Origin: Rhizobium phaseoli
GTDB lineage: Bacteria; Pseudomonadota; Alphaproteobacteria; Rhizobiales; Rhizobiaceae
Length of the DNA: 64,000 nt
NCBI RefSeq assembly: GCF_010668805.1
Contig: NZ_WUFT01000016.1
Span: 88,164-152,163 of the forward strand
Reading direction: 5' to 3'
In this document: piece after piece, positions 62,074 to 64,000 of the stretch
How positions within the stretch are numbered: the first letter of the stretch is position 1
How the letters are laid out: each line of letters starts with the position of its first letter
Made by a program: the position numbers and the translations under genes
The notes under the pieces: generated by a model
Database searches by the model: none
Told to the model about the DNA's origin: nothing
The model's input: the letters and a program-made list of their open reading frames with translations, nothing else

Positions 62074-63034
62074 ACATGCGACCAGCAAAATGCCAGAGAT
62101 ACGGTGTTCTTGGCAGCCAACGGGCGATAGCCGCTATAGCCGTCTACCTGAAGAATGCCGACGAAACCGTCGAGATGGGCCATCGGACGCTCGGCTTTGC
62201 GATCCGGCGCGTAGACATAGACGACGCCGGGCGGATCGGTTCCCTGCCAAGGCCTGTCATCGCGGGCATACGCCCAGAGCTGGCCGGTCTTGGTCCTGCC
62301 CCGTCCCGGATCGAGCACGGGTGCTGTCGTTTCGTCGGCGAAGAGCTTGGATGATGTCTTCAAAAGGTCGAGCAACCTTTGATGAACAGGTCGCAGATGC
62401 CAGGCGGCGCGGCCGACCCAATCCGCGAGTGTCGATCGGTCGAGATCGATCCCTTGCCGCTTGTAGATTTGCGCTTGACGATAGAGCGGCAGGTGATCGG
62501 CATACTTGGAGACCAGGACCTGGGCGACGGTTGCTTCGGTCGGAATACCGCCTTCGATCAGCCGGGAGGGAGCCGGAGCCTGAACCACGACATCCTCACA
62601 GGCCCGGCAGGCATACTTCGGGCGGCGCACGACCAGCACACGGAACTGGGCCGGAACGATACGTCTTCGCCAATCCGATGCAGATCATGGCGACACCCTG
62701 GGCAGGCGTGATCATCGATATCGACGACCATCTCAATGCGTGGCAGGTGAGCTGGCAATGAACCCCGGTTCGTCCGCCGTTTGGCAACACGTGCCCGGCG
62801 TTCAGCGACCGACGCCTCTTCCTTCGCTTCGAGACCATCCGCTTCGACCTGCTCGGCCTCTTCCAAGCCCAAAAGTAGCTGATCTTCGGGAAGCGTTTCG
62901 GCTCGGCGACCGAACCGGTGGCGCTGCAATTCCTTGATGATCTGCCGCAAGCGGGCATTCTCCGCCTCGCGCGAAAGCACCATCGCTTTCAGCTCGTTCA
63001 GGTCATCCGGAAGCTCGTCCGCCCTTGTCGTCAT
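62074..63034 (-). pseudogene. IS66-family TnpC (DDE transposase), broken and truncated
   Basis: The first part (MTTRADELPDDLNELKAMVL, then RFGRRAETLPEDQLLLGLEE and the zinc-finger-like CPGCRHDLHRIGEDVS) changes frame at about 62655, where some 16 bases of the usual SERLDIVPAQFRV segment are missing. It resumes as VLVVRRPKYACRACEDVVVQ, SKYADHLPLYRQAQIYKRQG, STLADWVGRAAWHLRP and ILQVDGYSGYRPLA. The catalytic C-terminus is lost at the junction with the methyltransferase relic. The protein cannot be active. Confidence 0.8.
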
Positions 63035-63105
63035 GGGACAAGAACAGCATATCTTGCCTCGCAAAACGAGCTATTGGATGCGGCTGATTCAATTGGTCGC
63101 GGCCG

Positions 63106-63462
63106 CTATCCGGCCTCAACGGGGGTGCGCGTTTCGATTGGCGCATGCACGCGTTTCCAATCGAGTCCCTCGAACAAAGCCGAGAATTGCGCGGCCGTCA
63201 GATGCATCGCGCCGTCCTGCATTCGGGGCCAATGGAACTCGCCATCCTCAAGCCGCTTGGCGACCAGGCATACGCCACTGCCATCCCAGAATATCAGTTT
63301 GATGCGGTCGGTTCGCTTGGCCCGGAACACATAGATTGTGCCGGAGAACGGATCGGCACCCATCTCGGCCTTCACCAATGCGGCCAATCCCTCTGCGCCT
63401 TTGCGGAAGTCGACGGGCTTGGTGGCGATCATGACTTTCACCGCACCAGACGGGCCAATCAC
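63106..63462 (-). CDS. tnpB: IS66-family accessory protein TnpB
   Basis: A 118-residue IS66 TnpB: MIATKPVDFRKGAEGLAALV, DPFSGTIYVFRAKRTDRIKL and WDGSGVCLVAKRLEDGEFHWP are the family hallmarks. It starts by a four-base overlap with tnpA and precedes the broken tnpC. Intact in sequence but non-functional without TnpC in cis. Confidence 0.9.
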   Translation of the reverse strand: MIGPSGAVKVMIATKPVDFRKGAEGLAALVKAEMGADPFSGTIYVFRAKRTDRIKLIFWDGSGVCLVAKRLEDGEFHWPRMQDGAMHLTAAQFSALFEGLDWKRVHAPIETRTPVEAG

Positions 63463-63848
63463 GACGATGCCTTCATGGCTTGGATGACCGCTGCGATGGT
63501 CGCGCTGTCCGTGCCAGATGCGATCCTGAGTATCGCACCGTCAATCTCCAGCTCGATGGCGACTGCTAGCGGCGTGCTCCTAGCCATCGTCTTTCGCCGT
63601 CTCAAAGGCATCTCTGCAGGCTGATCCATCACCGCTGGCACGAACATCGGCGTTGACGTCTGCTCCGATGGGCTCCGCGACTGCCGCCGCCAGGTGAACA
63701 ACTGACCGGGCGACAAACCGTGCCGCCGCGCAACAGCGCTGACCGACATCTCGCCGCTATGACTTTCGGCAACAATCTGAAGCTTCTCCTCGTCGCTCCA
63801 TTCGCGGCGGCGACCTGATCCAGTGAAAACCTCAAACCGCTGCACCAT
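63459..63848 (-). CDS. tnpA: IS66-family accessory protein TnpA
   Basis: A 129-residue IS66 TnpA with an N-terminal helix-turn-helix of IS3/IS66 type (RREWSDEEKLQIVAESHSGE, VSAVARRHGLSPGQLFTWRR) and a basic, variable C-terminal half. It is the first gene of the element. Confidence 0.88.
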   Translation of the reverse strand: MVQRFEVFTGSGRRREWSDEEKLQIVAESHSGEMSVSAVARRHGLSPGQLFTWRRQSRSPSEQTSTPMFVPAVMDQPAEMPLRRRKTMARSTPLAVAIELEIDGAILRIASGTDSATIAAVIQAMKASS

Positions 63849-63918
63849 CTCATCGGCCTTGGTGCTACGCGTAGTGAGCGTCCGGCGAACGCATTTTCGC
63901 GCGCTCGATCGGCCGATT

Positions 63919-64000
63919 CTATGGGACGCGCTTCACCTCATCGACCATGACACGCTCGATCATCTCGGGATCGCATTGTTCATCGACGAGGAATTGGCGG
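63919..64000 (-). CDS. C-terminal end of an unrecognised protein (partial)
   Basis: The last 26 codons (RQFLVDEQCDPEMIERVMVD, ending EVKRVP) of a frame entering from the right edge of the window. Too little is visible to name a family. Confidence 0.3.
   Translation of the reverse strand, partial: RQFLVDEQCDPEMIERVMVDEVKRVP

Larger units (their letters stand above)
62074..63876 (-). mobile_element. Truncated IS66-family insertion sequence
   Basis: tnpA-tnpB-tnpC order in minus orientation with the tnpA-side end near 63876 (terminal-looking GTGAGCGTCCGG at 63874 region, not proven) and the tnpC side cut inside the transposase. It marks a rearranged edge of the nif region. Confidence 0.65.

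Noticed and set aside
1..64000. CRISPR array, tRNA or rRNA genes, plasmid replication or transfer origins
   Set aside because: I looked for regular spacer-repeat arrays, tRNA-like TTCRANY loops with CCA-type ends, rRNA segments and repABC-like genes and saw none, though tRNAs cannot be excluded without a dedicated search.

Overview
The window looks like part of a rhizobial symbiotic plasmid (Rhizobium/Sinorhizobium group, Alphaproteobacteria). The evidence is a high-GC backbone, complete fixNOQP and fixGHIS operons, a fixABCX-nifA-nifB-fdxN-nifT block, alphaproteobacterial regulatory signals (direct-repeat LexA box, EcfG-type and sigma-54/NifA promoters, FixK/FnrN anaeroboxes), rhizobial families such as DUF982, and IS66/IS5-type debris. 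Species was not determined.

Layout. 1-5 kb: DeoR regulator coupled to a sugar-kinase-like gene, DUF982 protein, Hsp20 with a ROSE-like leader, Kup potassium transporter, and a decayed quinone oxidoreductase. 5.4-10.9 kb: SOS mutagenesis cassette imuA-imuB-dnaE2 behind a perfect GTTC-N7-GTTC LexA box. 11.2-14.9 kb: MarR-controlled FUSC/DUF1656/HlyD efflux operon. 15-31 kb: accessory and stress genes (flavin monooxygenase, DUF2156 protein, SDR plus GH15 glycosidase, ATP-dependent DNA ligase, Kef-type antiporter with USP domain, DUF202, O-methyltransferase, DUF4405, DHA2 exporter, iron-permease-like protein, two candidate small RNAs). 32-36 kb: FecR protein coupled to a CHASE2-GGDEF-EAL protein. 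36-40 kb: gene-poor, with a broken response regulator, an IS66 relic and a GntR regulator. 40.3-49.4 kb: Crp/Fnr regulator, fixSIHG, then fixPQON, all on the minus strand with an anaerobox before each operon. 49.7-53.6 kb: IS5 relic and a cluster of two unrecognised paralogous proteins plus a broken exported protein. 53.7-61.3 kb: fixABCX, nifA, nifB, fdxN, nifT. 61.4-64 kb: decayed methyltransferase fused to a truncated IS66 element.

How it fits together. FixNOQP is the high-affinity cbb3 oxidase and FixGHIS its copper-loading and assembly system. FixABCX bifurcates electrons towards nitrogenase. NifA (sigma-54 activator with the oxygen-sensing cysteine motif) drives nif/fix expression, NifB starts FeMo-cofactor synthesis, and FdxN and NifT support it.

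The most notable pattern is seven GGAAC-N16/17-(c)GTT promoters between 2.6 and 30.8 kb, placed before kup, the SDR-GH15 operon, the Kef antiporter, the DUF4405 gene, the permease gene and two terminator-ended RNAs with no ORF. This suggests a plasmid-borne block of the EcfG/RpoE2 general stress regulon. The least explained coding region is the paralogue cluster at 50.6-52.6 kb beside fixABCX.
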